A DNA stretch of 64,000 bases from Cryptomeria japonica. Taxonomy: Eukaryota; Streptophyta; Pinopsida; Cupressales; Cupressaceae. This document shows, in pieces, positions 13,174 through 25,250 of the stretch. Location of the stretch: the NCBI RefSeq assembly GCF_030272615.1, contig NC_081406.1, positions 111,321,783 to 111,385,782 of the forward strand, written 5' to 3'. The translations under genes were made by a program, and so were the position numbers. The notes under the pieces were generated by a model that worked only from the letters and a program-made list of their open reading frames with translations, made no database searches and had not been told where the DNA came from. Positions within the stretch are counted from its first letter, which is position 1. Each line of letters starts with the position of its first letter.

Positions 13174-13736
13174 AGGAAGCACCTTACCTATCGAGTTAGG
13201 TGCATCTACTTCAGATTAGTCAATAAAGGTATGGAGGGACTACATTCTCAAAGGTTAGATATTATTAGTTCCTATGTATTCGTGCACTTAATTTCAAAAT
13301 CTGCATAGCTAAGATGCAATAGCAAGTTCAAAAAATTATCCAGTCTTTTGATTTACCAGGGAAGTCAGTAACACTAGTAAGCCTGTCTAGTCAGTAAAAC
13401 CTAATAAGAGAATTAGTCGGTAAAGGGAAACCAAGTGCATTTAATGCTTGTTATACCTAACTGCACGAATCCCAATAAGGTCAAAAGGAGGTATTAAAAG
13501 TATTGAGCGCAGTCATTTTTCACTTACTAGTTTTCAAAGAGCAGAGCAGAGCGAATCAAAAGGCAATCAAACATTTCTAGAGCAAATTCAAGGTATTTAG
13601 TAAATCTAAAATCACATTTTCAGCAGTTAACCGATCAAGTCAAGTTGTGAATATTTGTGAAGTATTTACTAAGTTGGAAGCGTTTTCTAGTTATTTGAAA
13701 CCCTAAGCTATTTCGTAAGCAGAATTTTAGTTTGTA
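13174..13736 (+). promoter_or_regulatory. ORF1-ORF2 spacer of A with TATA-like block
   Basis: A 563-bp non-coding spacer. It carries GCATTTAATGC at 13437-13447 followed by GTATTAAAAG at 13491-13500, about 240 bp before the ORF2 ATG. Elements B and C have the same word order in their spacers. A separate promoter for ORF2 is an inference. Confidence 0.4.
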
Positions 13737-16700
13737 ATGGCCCCCAAAGTTCAGAAACCCGTCGTAGTAGAGACCATTGAGAAGCCTACACTGAAATATA
13801 CCTTACCTCCCAAAGTGGCTTCCGAACCCGATGAGAAAACTGCATTTTCTCTTATTCTGGATAGGGTTCTATTGATTGAAGATGTCAGATTTTATACCAA
13901 GTGTAGAGTTGATGAGCTAGGTCACATTGAGATTAAGGATATGTATGATAAATTGTGCACCGATGGAAATCTAGATAGAAAGTATGAGCATATCAAAATC
14001 AAGGGATTAACTGAAGCCCTAACCTACCCTCGAGTCTTCAAACCCCAATGTGTCAAATTTGTCTTGAGCTGAGTACATGACGATTTTATGTGGCTAGAGG
14101 ATCAACCTTTCAAGAACACCAAGGAGATCATTCACATGATAACCGGATACCCTATATTTGATCATGCCCAAGCACAGAAATGATTTACAGAAGGAATTGA
14201 TAACATTAACAAGAGTTGAGTCTGATAGCAGAGGTCTTAAGTTAAACAATGTAATAGATGCAGAACTTAATTTTGTCATTATAGTTATTGGTTATTATTT
14301 CTTCCAGTCGGCAAGAGAAAATAGTGTACCATGTGCAGCTGTAGATTTGGCCTACAAAATTGTTAAAAAGGGTATGCAAATTGATCTCTGTGAAGTGTTG
14401 TTGAAGAATCTTTTTGAAAATCTGAATACAATAAGGAAACCGAAGAAGAATAATGCTGCTAACACACTAAAGTTTGGGTCACTATTAGTGTGTATGTTCT
14501 TCTATTTTCAGAAATTCTTTCCATCAGTCAGTAACGTTGTTTGGGAATTACACCAACCTATCACCCATCAAATAAATGATTTCATCAATCAACTAGGTGA
14601 TAATTTCAATACAACAATGGATGATTACTTCAACAAATTCCAGGAAAAGATGCATAGCAGGTACAGGATTCCACCTCAGCTAGTGGAAAAATAAAAGGAT
14701 ACCATATGTTTTGAGTTGGATACAGACTATTGTTATGTCAACGCAGTAGAACCCAGGACTCAATCATTACTGCCTATGGGTTATGAAATAGATTTCGACA
14801 TTGCTCAACAATAGATAGATGCCTTCTTAGCACTTCCAAGGCATGCTACCGAGATAAGATATGGCACCTATGAAGAGGTGAAAGAAAAAGTGAAAATGAG
14901 CATTGTTGTACCAAAGGCAGCCAGGAAAGCCACAAGAATGATCAAGGACTTAACTGAAAATTTTGGAGAAGGTTCTACCTCCACTCCTACTAAGAGTGAT
15001 CAACTTTCAATCAAGGAAGAGTCTGAAGCTCAAGAAGCAGCAATTACACTGAGCACCGAGTTGCCAAAGGGCAAAATTTTAAAATGAAAGAAACAAGATA
15101 CAACCAAGGTATCACCGACCCCACCAGTGAAGCGATCGAACACTAGATCATCCGCTGTGTCACCCGGTAAGAAGGAAAAGAATGTTGAAATTCCTAAAGT
15201 TACAAAAACTTATAAAAAGAAGAACAGAAGACTAATTTTGGATAAAGGGGAAAGTGACACAGAGTCAGAGGATGTAAATAAACTTCAAATTGTGAAAAGC
15301 ACAAAGGAAGATGTACATAGTGTTGACAATTTTTGTACAAAGTTGAAGGAATATGGTGGGTTTGGGTCATTTAGATATGTAAAATATGATACAAGAACAG
15401 ATGAAGAGAAGAGACAAATGGAAGAGACTGTAATAAGTACACTTCTCAAATTCTGAGTAGTTCCATTGGAAGTAACTGGTTTTCTTCCAAAAGTATTATA
15501 CTTACATATTGATAATAGATGGAAATATGCTATGGACTCAGAGAAGCAAATAAGAGAAAGAGTTTTGGTACATCTCTTTCCAGATATGTCGGTGGATGAA
15601 ATAAAAGATCACTTGAAAAACTACCAAACAAATTTTCAAGTAAAACAAAGAGCCTTAAAGATGATGAATGGACTATATCTAGAAGTTGAAAATGAAACCA
15701 AAGAGAAATGAAAGAAGATATTCAGGATTCAGGCTGAAGAGCCAAAAGGTGAAGAAGAAATAGTTGACATCACCAAGCAAGATCCTACTTCTACTATTTA
15801 GTTAGATGAGGATGCAATAGACACTGAAGCATAAGACGGTGAAATGATAGAAGGAAACGCCCATGCCAAACTGGTATCAAGTGAATCAGTTTTGGAACAG
15901 GTCAAGTCCTATCCTCCGATCACCCAACAAGTCTTAGCCAAGAAACCTCGAGACACAGATGAAGGCACAGAGGCTCCAAAGGATAAACAAGATGAACCTA
16001 CCTCTTAGGCCACCGACGAGCCAACTTCTCAAGTACCTTCAAGCACCGAGATAGTTGCTACTGATACTTCAAGCAAGGAAATGCCAAAGGATAAAACAGA
16101 GGCTACAGGAACCGACAAAAGTGTTGCCTCTACCGAGCAACATACTGAGGAAGGTCAAGTCTCCAAAGCCATTGTACCCATTCAATCGACAAAGGCATCA
16201 TCATCAAAGGAGAAGAAAGAAAAAAGGCATAGTTTTAAGCTTGATCTATCAAAGCCTATTGTGCTACCAAATGTTGACATCACAAAATTGAAAGGGCAAG
16301 CACTAATAGAACTCGGTGAGCTTTGTAGAGCCAAAGCAGAGCAGGAAAGATAGATAGCAATACAACAAAAGAACCGAGTACTTAAGAAGGTCAAAACATT
16401 ATTGACAGATATGATACCTGAAGCTACCATGAATAAAGATGATGTCATCCATGTGCAACTGGATGAACTGCTCACTCAATTGGAGGAATCAAGAGTAGAA
16501 GTATCAGAATACCTTAGTAAATTGAAGGAAAAAGAGCTAACTGCCAAAATGATTGAAGAAGTACAGAAAGCAATTGCTATAGGTAAACTAAAGCTTACTG
16601 AATTCATTGTTGAGTTGTTCCCTCAACTCAAGCATATTATTTATTTATTCTAGAAGTTATGTACATTCTCATTCTTTATCAAAGATATCAAGAATAAGAC

Positions 16701-17094
16701 TAAAGTCATTGAAAAAGAGATCACCGATCTCTCAAATAAATTGACTACCGAGCCAAATTCTCTACAGAATTTTTATAACAGGCTACAAACACTAATGGAT
16801 CAACAGTTAGAACTTCAGAATGAAGAGCATAAAATAAGAATGGATATCGTGACTCTTCAAACTTTATTTATTCTCCATTTATCGTCAGTTCAAGAGCAGA
16901 TCAACCGAGCTACCCAATTATCAACTCAAGCAGAGGGAAGCACATTAGATGGTTTGATCGCACTGTCAGCTGATATTACAGCTCAGAATACAATTTTGGA
17001 TAGTGTCAAAGATGCACTTAAGAACACTCTTACAGAAGCTCGTACTAAGTATAAATCTATTTTTGATCAGTTTCCCCCACAAAATGGTAACTAA
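13737..17094 (+). pseudogene. ORF2 of element A (unknown conserved protein, broken)
   Basis: Reads from MAPKVQKP at 13737. A TGA at 14070 and a frameshift near 14160 are followed by one frame to 17094 with further stops near 14692, 15085, 15454, 15709 and 16351. It aligns with C ORF2 along its length: the ITGYP segment (GLP in C), SRGLKLNNV, AVDLAYKIVKK, KFGSLLVCMFF, the MDDYFNKFQEKM...RYRIPP block, then KLKEYGGFG...EKRQMEE, and a helical C terminus. No catalytic motif of RT, integrase or protease is visible. The N-terminal half distantly recalls plant transposon-protein domains that end in a GLP motif, which needs a profile search. Function unknown. Confidence 0.8.
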
Positions 17095-17392
17095 TTTTGA
17101 TGTTTGTCAAAAAGGGGGAGTGTACCGAGCATGAGTATTTGAGTGTATAGAATTTATACCGAGTGTGTAGTTGAAATTGTCAGGGGGAGCATGTAACATC
17201 AAGAGTAGGCAATACAGAGCATAGAACATCAAGTTTTGTACACAATATTGACAAGGGGAGTATGTATTTGAGTATGTATTTGAACATTGTATATACTGAC
17301 ATTTCAGTTTATTTTGCAAGTATATAGATTTTGTATTATGACTTTGAAAGGAGTTTTGTCAAACATACCAAACTAATGTCAAAAGGGGAGAT
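17095..17392 (+). promoter_or_regulatory. 3' non-coding region of A with repeated polypurine tracts
   Basis: Between ORF2 and the 3' LTR are several purine tracts: AAAAAGGGGGAG near 17110, CAGGGGGAGC near 17181, CAAGGGGAG near 17252, and the last, AAAAGGGGAGAT, ending at the LTR (17392). The last is the likely plus-strand primer. Multiple tracts of this kind are a known feature of Sirevirus-type copia elements. Confidence 0.65.
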
Positions 17393-18620
17393 TGTTACTA
17401 TTTACTAAGTTGTCATTAGTTTTATGCCCAAAGTCATTCTATATACACTAGTTGGTTAATTCTACCAAAAAGTCCAGTCAGTAAACACCAAGGCCACCGG
17501 TGTCAGTTACAGAAGAGAGACAAGTCACCGAGAGGATACACACTGAGCTATGAAACAAGACATATGCACAATGTCTACCGAGTAAAGTTTACATGTTTAC
17601 CAAGAAGCAAAGAAGGTATACCAAGTTAATCTAAACTGAGTGAAAACGTGTTACTAGATTCAATGAACTTGGACACACATGTGAAACGTGTTACATAATT
17701 CAAGAAGATGAAACCGTTACTACATTGGAAATTGCATTTAAAGATTTTGTATGATTTTGAGGGAGAATATCCAATGAAATAATTTCTATGTTTATTCTTT
17801 CAATAAAACATGTTTGTATGATCGAAGCATGAATAGATCACCATCTTAGAGATCTATATAAACAACATGATTTGAGTATTTGAAAGAGATGACATGTAAG
17901 GTCAATCAAGATTAGAGTGACGGGGGAATGATTAAGTCAAGAATGAAGGAAGAAGATTGATAGAGATAATCACAGGTTACCGAGAAGGTTTTAGAGAACA
18001 GTTTAAGGAACAGAGTATACAGAAGTGGTTACTGAGTTGAATTATCAATTACCAAGGAATGTCATGAGCAAGGTAATTTTATATTGAGCACATAGAGTCT
18101 GCTATAACATTTCAAATGTGAAGTTGCAAATATTTTGTAAAGATTTTGATTGAAATAGTAAGTTGTAATAGAAACCTTTAATAGGGTAAAAGACTCTAAT
18201 AAAGTCTATAAATTGTAAAGCCTTTAACAAGGTATAACATTTTGTAGAAGTGTTTGTAAAATCCTTTAGCAAGGTAGATCTAAATATCTTTATACTCCTA
18301 ACAGGGTAAGCTATCAGAAATAGCTAAACATGTAGCTCTAACCGAACAATCTTGCTTACTACAATAGTGAAGTTGTGGGTGCCATCTCCACTGCAGTTTT
18401 TCTCTCTAACCAAGAGTTTTTGCATGACCAAAAATCATTGTGTTATGCAGTGATATTTTGATTCATGTTATCTTTATGATTATGTTTCATTATTTTATAT
18501 CTTTGAGATCAGTAATACATAGTTTGTGTTTATCAGTAAAATTGTTTATCAAGAAAAGTTTTGAAGTACTAATTCACCCCTCCCCTCTCAGTACATTAGC
18601 TTTCCAAGTAGGACCTAACA
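17393..18620 (+). repeat. 3' LTR of element A
   Basis: Same length as the 5' LTR (1228 bp), same TGTTACTATT start and CCTAACA end. Ends directly before the resumed protease/spacer reading of gypsy element G. Confidence 0.93.
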
Positions 18621-20034
18621 AAATTTTCCCTATAATGGAGTTGAGGTCAGTGTTCCTGTTGATACTAGCTACACTTGCAATGCATTAAAATAGTGTATTG
18701 ATACTTTTTTTTCTCACAGCAGAGCAACCTCTATAGCTGAGCATTCAGAAGCTATGATGAAGGACTTAGAAAAGAAACTAAAAATCACAGATGTCAACAT
18801 GGGTGGATACAAGATAGAACATGTACTTTTACTGATGTCTCTTCCCCCATCACCTAGATAGTCTGGAAAACCATCTGAAGCTATGAAACCACAAACTTCA
18901 CCTACAAAATTCATCTATGATGGTACTTTTGTGCAATCCTCTGGTTCCTTTGCAAATGAAATAGATGAGACACCTATTCTCAAATATCTTTACAGAGGAG
19001 GAAATGAAGATAGAGAAGTGAAACACTGTGAAATTTCCCCTCAACAATATGGTAAAGGCTATCAGATAATCCAACGCATAGGGTATTCAAGTACAAGTCC
19101 TCTGGGAAAATGTCAAGAAGGAATTATTGAACCCATTAAGCTGCAAACCAAGTCTACAAAGGACAAAACTGGACTTGGATACCATCTAGATAAACCATCA
19201 AGTCAAAAGCGACAATATTATTAGCCACATCAAACACCAGAGGAATTAAACAAACAACAAACTCAGGAAGAATATGAGAAAGAACAAGAAGAGATGGTGA
19301 TCAAAACAGAAGAAGAATTTTATAACCAAGTTTCAAAGGTACCAACAGGAAAAAGACTAGAAGTAGAGATTCCAGAAGAAATGAGAAAACAGGTGGAAAG
19401 AATCAAAGAAATGTTTGCACCATTAAATATTCTTGTCACATATAGGGGAATGATGCCAGAAGGAGATTAAGAAACATACTCAAATAAGTATGAATAGGGT
19501 CCAGAACCTCTATCAGATGCATCTACTAAATAAAATCCTAAAGAATCCAATGATACTATAGATGAAGAAAAATAAATAGCACACATGAAGCTACAACAAG
19601 AACTAGAGGAAGTTAGACTAAAAACATAAGAAGATTATGAGCAATCGCTAAGAAAAGAGAAAGCATAGGAAAATCACTCACCTACTATATCTAAATCTAA
19701 TTATCCAAAACAAATCAAGTATGGGAACACAACTGACGAACCAGAGGTTATTCAAGAAGGATCGATCATTAGTCCAGAAGAAGCTGAATGGGAAAGAAGA
19801 CATAAATGGCCAGATTCACCAAGGCTATGTGAACAGGTATGTCAACTATAGGTTATCACTAAACCAGAACAAGAAGGAACTTTCAGCATAAAAGATGATC
19901 ATATTGATACCATACATGCTTTTACTGAGTCACTTGAAGAGGAGTCAAATGCTTCATCTTCTAACTTTGATCAACCTGAAATAAGCTCGATCTATGATAT
20001 TACCTATTCAACACTGAATTATGACTACTTTGTC
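18621..20034 (+). pseudogene. Element G: end of protease region and G-patch spacer
   Basis: The conserved gypsy segment interrupted at 10605 resumes here (FPYNGVEV, then CNAL). After a few stops comes a G-patch-like domain at about 19050-19190: GYQIIQRIGY, LG, GIIEPI, and finally GLGY. G-patches bind RNA or RNA helicases and are known after the protease in some retroviruses and plant gypsy elements. The rest is Glu/Lys-rich linker with many stops. Continuity of the protein across element A is seen directly; the role of the G-patch is inference. Confidence 0.75.
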
Positions 20035-20730
20035 ATGAATATTGAAACTCTATCTGAAGAAGCTATTGTTGTTCAACCACAATACGTAGTCCGGCCTAAA
20101 GTAGGAGAAGAGTCTAGTGGTAGGTCTATTGGGTTAGATTCTCTAAACACTAATGTAGGCTTCGATAATCATGTTATGATTCTTCCCGGTCTCAAGACGC
20201 TAATGGAAGGTAGTCTTCTAGAACTCAACTTGATGGTCCAAGGTTGTGATGACAATACTATGAATTCCCTTGAACCCATCAAATCTTTATGCTTTGTACA
20301 CCCTGAGCTTATTGATTGTACTCTACAAGACCAACCCATGGATATCCCTACTTTTTCCAATGACTATGCCTTAGCATGTTACCTTAATGTAGTTGAACCC
20401 ATGAACTCTTTCATCAATGAACAGAGTGTGAACATGACAGAAGCAGATGTCAAGTATCCTAGTCTCAAACATCAAAAGAAGAAAAACAAGTGTTCTGATG
20501 GTGAAAAGAACACTATGGCGGTATCAAAACCAAAAAAAGTAAAAATAAAAGATGTATCTGACGGTGAAAACCTCCCTGAGGCACCTGAAGGTGAGATGCT
20601 ATATATCCTGCCTAGTCACTTTCAAGAGTGGTCATCAATATTGATTAAACCTACACAACTAGTGAACATTGGAATGGAGGATACATGTGGCTCAATCCCT
20701 ATCAGCAAAAGAACTGAAAGAGTTTACTGA
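20035..20730 (+). pseudogene. Element G: linker upstream of RT
   Basis: An open stretch of 231 codons between the G-patch and RT. It has no recognised domain apart from a lysine-rich patch (KKKNKCSDG, KPKKVKIKD) and an acidic segment. It ends in a frame shift of about one base, after which the RT N-terminal segment (SLSAKELKEF) follows in another frame from 20669. In intact Tat elements this region joins protease to RT. Confidence 0.7.
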
Positions 20731-21690
20731 TTTCTTCACAGAGAAAAAGATCAACTTCGCATGTACATATTATGATATGCCAGGTCTGGATCCTGACCTT
20801 ATAATGAACCATCTTTCTATTGCTCCTGGAGTCAAACCTGTCAAACAAAATCTCCAAAAAATGCATCGTCATGTTGCATTGCTTGTTAAAGTTGAACTAG
20901 AGAAATTACTCAAAGCAGGATTCATCTAAGCAATTGATTATGCTGAGTGGATATCCAACATTGTACCTGTTTCAAAACCTGATAAATCAATCTGCATCTT
21001 CACAAACTTCAGAGACTTAAACAAGGCATGTCCAAAAGATGATTTTACACTACCTAACATTGACATGATAGTGGACATGATTGTTGGTTATGAAATGTAA
21101 TCTCTAATGGATGGATTTTTCGGCTACAACCAAATCAAAATTGCACCCGAAGATCAAGAGAAAACAATGTTCACATGTGTCTGGGAAACTTTCTGCTGGG
21201 ATGTCATGCCCTTTGGCTTAAATAATGCAGGTGATAACTATCAAAGATTTGTAACTACAATCTTTCATGACATGATGCACAAAAACATGGAAGACTATGT
21301 CGATGATACCCTAGTCAAATATATGAAAATATTGACACATCTCTCAGAATTGGGTCTAATCTTAGACAGAATGGAAAAGTTTAAACTTAGACTAAATCCT
21401 AAGAAATGTACATTCGGAGTTACATCTAGAAAACTATGAGGATACATTATTTCAGAAAAAGGGATTGAAGTTGATCTGAAAAAATTTAGAGCTATAATGG
21501 AAATGCCACCTCCAAAGAATGTAAGTCAAATGAGAACTTTGCAAGGGTGGCTCCAATCAATAAGAAGCTTCATTTCTCAACTAGCAAATAAGGTTCAACC
21601 ATTCATGAAAGCATTATGGAAATGAGTTACATACAATTGGGATGAAGAATGTGAACAACACATGAAACAAATCAAGGTATATCCTTCCAA
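20669..21690 (+). pseudogene. Element G reverse transcriptase (broken)
   Basis: RT signatures in order: MPGLDPDLIMNHLSI, GVKPVKQ, IVPVSKPD, FRDLNKACPKDDF, LPNID, LMDGFFGYNQI, MPFGLNNAG, the YVDD active site near 21296, and the RT thumb start at LNPKKCTFGV. Stops occur at about 20927 (after the KAGFI segment), near 21098 (before SLMDG), at 21437 and again near 21623. The catalytic YVDD is still present, but translation could not pass the stops. Confidence 0.9.
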
Positions 21691-22500
21691 TCCACCTATT
21701 TTGTAGTCATTGATTCAAGGAAAAGCTTTGATTCTCTGTGTATCAGCTACTGACACATCACTGGGGGCACTTTTGGCTCAACAGGATGAGAACAACAAGG
21801 TATGAGCTATTTACTATATCATTAGGACGTTGGTGTCCTATGAGATGAACTACACTATCATTGAGAAATCTTGTGTTCGCTTCACAAAAATTGAGACATT
21901 ACATGTTGGAACATTCCATCAAACTAGTTGCTAAGATTGATCCTCTGAAATATCTTCTAAGCAAAGCAACACTCACAGGGAGATTGGCTAAATGGGTTAT
22001 GATACTCACAAAATTTGACATTTCGTATGTAGAATGCAAGGCTATAAAAGGATAATTCATTGCGGATCAAATTTTTGGTGCTCCACTTGAAGATAATCAA
22101 CCTCTGAACATATAATTTCTAGATGAATCCATAATGCAGCTTACTCAGCAATCTTGCAAAATATTCTTTGATGGATCTTTTACTCAACAAGGTTCTGGTG
22201 TTGGGATCATTTTTATCAATCCTTAGAAATACTCAATTCCAAAGGCGTACAAGATCCTCTTTCCTTGTACCCACAATATTATAGAATATGAAGCCTTGGT
22301 GAATGGAATCAAATTGGATATTGAATGGAAAATTGTTGAGCTATACATCTATGGTGACTCTCTGTTGATAAGCAACCGCTCAATGATATGTATCAAACTC
22401 GGGATAAAAAACCGATGCCCTATAAAAGAATGGTTGATGACTTTAAGAAATACTTTGTCTTTGTTTCATTTTAGCAGATTCCTAGATCATCAAATCGAGT
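21690..22500 (+). pseudogene. Element G dual RNase H region (broken)
   Basis: The RT-associated RNase H is seen as DTSLGALLAQ near 21750 and the EMNYTIIEK segment near 21850. A second, separate RNase H begins near 22150 with FFDGSFTQQGSGVG, continues with IIEYEALVNGIK and ends with the IYGDS motif near 22350. The second copy is the extra RNase H that defines the Tat lineage. Several stops and frameshifts interrupt both. Confidence 0.8.
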
Positions 22501-22799
22501 AGTAGATTATATGGCTACATTGGCATCTATACCACAACTACAAGAAACAAAATTCAGCTATGAGTTCCTAGTAGAAGAGCTTCACTATCCTCCTTATGAT
22601 TCCCCTGATTCCTAGATGGTTTGTTCTATCATTGGGCATGACTCATCTCACTATAACCATATCTACTCCTACTTATGTGACCAAATCATCCCTGATAACC
22701 TTACTCACAATGAGAAAAGAGCCCTGATCCGCAATGCTTCATGATATGTCATTATTGCTAACGATCTATATAGGCGAGGTTTAGATAGTACTTTTCTTA

Positions 22800-23167
22800 G
22801 GTGTCTAGAAATTGAAGAGTCACAATGTGTGTTATCTAAAGTCCATGAAGGTATTTGTGGATCTCACTCAAATGGTCTCACTCTAGCTCGGAAACTGCTA
22901 AGGGCTGGCTACTATTGGCCAGATATGGAAAAAGATGTAAAATTTGCTAAAACTTGTTAGAAATGCCAGCTCCATGGTAATCTCATACATGCTCCAGCAA
23001 GTGAGCTCTTACCGTTTCACACACATTGGCCTTTTCAACAATGGGCATTTGACCTCATTGGCCAAATCTATCCTTCATCATCCAATGGACATAAGTTTAT
23101 CATAAGTGCCACCAAATACTTCACCAAGTGGGTTGAAGCGGTTAAGCAACCAACAAACAAGTGGCTA
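22800..23167 (+). pseudogene. Element G integrase N-terminal part (truncated)
   Basis: HHCC domain: VHEGICGSHS, then ARKLLRAGYYWP, then a Cys pair (KTC, stop, KCQLHG). The core begins with FQQWAFDLIG, carrying the first catalytic Asp, and FTKWVEA near 23130. Reading then meets the truncated LTR of element B near 23168, so the second Asp, the Glu and the C-terminal domain are missing. The break is a deletion or insertion boundary without a target-site duplication. Confidence 0.85.
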
Positions 23168-23772
23168 TGTTTATTGTTTTGTAATTTAATTATCTTTTGT
23201 AAAAGCCGACATGGTACATTGTAATAGACTCATATATGTATGAGATCTTATAGATCATTTTTTGTAAGAAGATGGATGAGAAGAATAAGGCAATTTTGTA
23301 TAAGGTGATATAGTTCAAAGCGAAGGTTTTTCTTATTGACTGAGCTTAAACCGATACTGAACCTGGCATGAGAGATATTGTTTTGAAGCAGTACATTGTA
23401 TTGGATTTTGTTAATCCATTTTGTAGTCACTGTGACTCTTTATTGAGCAGTGTGCTCTAGGTTGTTGGCCTCCATGCATGTGCAGGCCCCTCATTGTAAG
23501 TAGTATTTATTTATTGGCTAGTGAGTAAATATTGTGGGTCACAAATCCCATCGAGGTTTTTCCCACATCAGGTTTCCTCGTTAAATATCTTGTGTTATGG
23601 TGTGTTTTATATGATGTCTCTATTAATCTTATTTGTTGCATTAATTCTTATTTACCGGCACACTGTTTTGGGATTGAAAGTTTTAAATAAGTATAAATAT
23701 TATGTTAACCAGTTAGAGACTGATTCACCCCCACCCCCCTCAGTGTCTTTGGGACTGTCATTGATTCTAACA
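23168..23772 (+). repeat. Truncated 5' LTR of element B
   Basis: Homologous to the 3' LTR from 28673 onward, ending TTCTAACA directly before a primer-binding site. Contains the CACCCCCACCCCCCTCAGT terminal block shared with A, C and E. The first 195 bp present in the 3' LTR are missing. Confidence 0.88.
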
Positions 23773-23774
23773 AT

Positions 23775-23786
23775 TGGTATCAGAGC
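23775..23786 (+). promoter_or_regulatory. Primer-binding site of element B
   Basis: TGGTATCAGAGC, the exact complement of the plant initiator tRNA-Met 3' end, two bases after the LTR. Confidence 0.92.
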
Positions 23787-23843
23787 CTAGTCCTCTATTT
23801 TCAAAAGCCTAACAACTTGAGGAAGATTCTAACACAGGTACAG

Positions 23844-24860
23844 ATGGAGAACTTAAGAAAATAGTTGGAAGGAGCCCTTGAAGATTTTGATGCAGAAAAG
23901 TTGAAGAATATCAAACTTGAAGATGATCTAAGGACTTCTCAGTAATTCATTAAAGGACTTCAGGAGAACTTTGCTATAGCACAAAATAAAATAAAAGAAC
24001 TTCATGAGAAGATGTAGAAAGATGATGATGAAAAAGAAACTCTTAGAGATAGTGCAAACAAGTTGAGACAAGAAAACAATAATATGAAGAATGAAATGCA
24101 AGATATGACTATAAGGTTATGTAAAGATATTGAAGACAGGAAGAAGAATTAAGAAGACTTGACTAGGAGACTTAATGATGTTGGAAATGAAAATCTAAGA
24201 CTTAGTCATGAAAATGATATGTTGAAGACAAACTTGATTCACATGCAACATGATAAAACCGAGCTTATGAGACAAGTTGGAATTCTGGAAAATGAGTTGG
24301 CTACTCCAAATAAACACAAAGACAAATTCAAGAAAAGTTCAGAGGAGCTTGATGACATGCTGAAAAGTCAGAAGCCTAATGGAGATACTAATGGACTTGG
24401 ATTTGAAGTTGGAGAAAGTTTTGGTACTGCAAATAATGAAGATCAGAACAAACCGGTAAGACAACCTAATGCTTATAAATTTAATGGAAAATGTTTCAAT
24501 TGCAACAAATATGGTCATAGAGCAAATCAGTGTAGATTTAGAAATAATCATAACACAAAGTCACCCACCAGTCAATGTTCCAAATGCAACAAAGTTGGTC
24601 ATAATTTAGAAAATTGTAGAATGAATGTGAAATGTTATGTTTGTGGAAGATTTGGATATTTATCTAATCAATGTAGACCAAAAACCAGTCAAGGATATGG
24701 AAAGGCTTTTCAGAGGAATAATGTGACTTGTTATGCTTGTAACAAGATTGGACATATTAATAAATTTTGTAGAAGCAAGAATGCACCAGCAAAGAATATG
24801 AGATCTAGCTTGAAAGGAAAAGAGAAGGTAGAAGAAGTAAAGCAAGTTAGAATTTTCTAA
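23844..24860 (+). pseudogene. ORF1 of element B: coiled coil + four knuckles
   Basis: Opens at ATG 23844 (MENLRK). Four stops in the helical first half (TAG, TAA, TAG, TAA) mostly stand where the coiled coil would carry Gln. The frame is then open from 24159 to 24860. Heptad-rich helix occupies residues about 1-180; a GLGF motif follows; then four knuckles: CFNCNKYGHRANQC, CSKCNKVGHNLENC, CYVCGRFGYLSNQC (His replaced by Tyr) and CYACNKIGHINKFC. Same design as ORF1 of A and C, so a gag/nucleocapsid protein by inference. Confidence 0.82.
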
Positions 24861-25250
24861 ACAGTGGATTAAGAAAAGAGATCAGAGAACTGATGAAACT
24901 ATATCTTCACCAGTAGAACAGAGTAATCCTCCACCGGCAAGTGATTCTTCATCTAACTAAGGAATAATTCCTTGGCGGTATGGCAACGAATTTAAAAACA
25001 TGCATTCTACCCTCGATTAATAGTGAGAATATAAATTTCTTATTTACCAGCAGGTGTGTTAAGTTTTCACTTAACCAGCGGGCATTTAATGATGTTTTGA
25101 AGAACTCTTTTCGGCTATAAAGCACCAAGAAACTCTCATCAAGCATTCAAACTTTCTGTGAGCACGAAATCGAGCAAAGGCATTCAAGGCGAATCTGAGA
25201 AGTGTTTTTCAAGCATTCAGCAAGCATCCAGATAGGAGGTATTTTTCATA
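24861..25250 (+). promoter_or_regulatory. ORF1-ORF2 spacer of B with TATA box
   Basis: A 390-bp non-coding spacer. GCATTTAATG at 25082-25091 is followed by CTATAAAG (TATAAA at 25116-25121), 135 bp before the ORF2 ATG. Equivalent words stand in the spacers of A and C. Confidence 0.45.

Larger units (their letters stand above)
10606..18620 (+). mobile_element. Non-autonomous LTR retrotransposon A (gag + ORF2, no pol)
   Basis: Two LTRs of equal length (1228 bp) flank a 5.6-kb interior. The primer-binding site (TGGTATCAAAGC) starts three bases after the 5' LTR, and a purine-rich tract ends at the 3' LTR. Inside are only a gag-like ORF1 and a long ORF2. I find no protease, integrase, RT or RNase H in any frame between 11834 and 17392. 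LTRs differ at roughly 6-7% of positions in the first 320 bp compared by eye, so A is older than C and F. The flanking five bases are GAAGT and AAAAT, a decayed target-site duplication at best. Confidence 0.92.
4978..23167 (+). mobile_element. Decayed Tat-type Ty3/gypsy element G, split by A
   Basis: The order on the plus strand is LTR, leader, gag, protease, G-patch-containing spacer, RT, RNase H, a second RNase H, integrase. Two RNase H domains with the second directly before integrase is the known hallmark of the Tat lineage (Ogre/Retand-like). The protease motif is DGG, as often seen in Tat elements. Element A (10606-18620) sits in the protease/spacer junction. The right end is lost: the integrase stops near 23150 and is followed by a truncated LTR of element B. 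Stops and frameshifts occur in every domain, so the element is dead and old. Confidence 0.85.

Noticed and set aside
13737-17094. ORF2 as a host gene captured once by an element
   Set aside because: Homologous ORF2s stand at the same position in three diverged elements, so it belongs to the family rather than to a single capture event. An older capture by the family's ancestor is not excluded.
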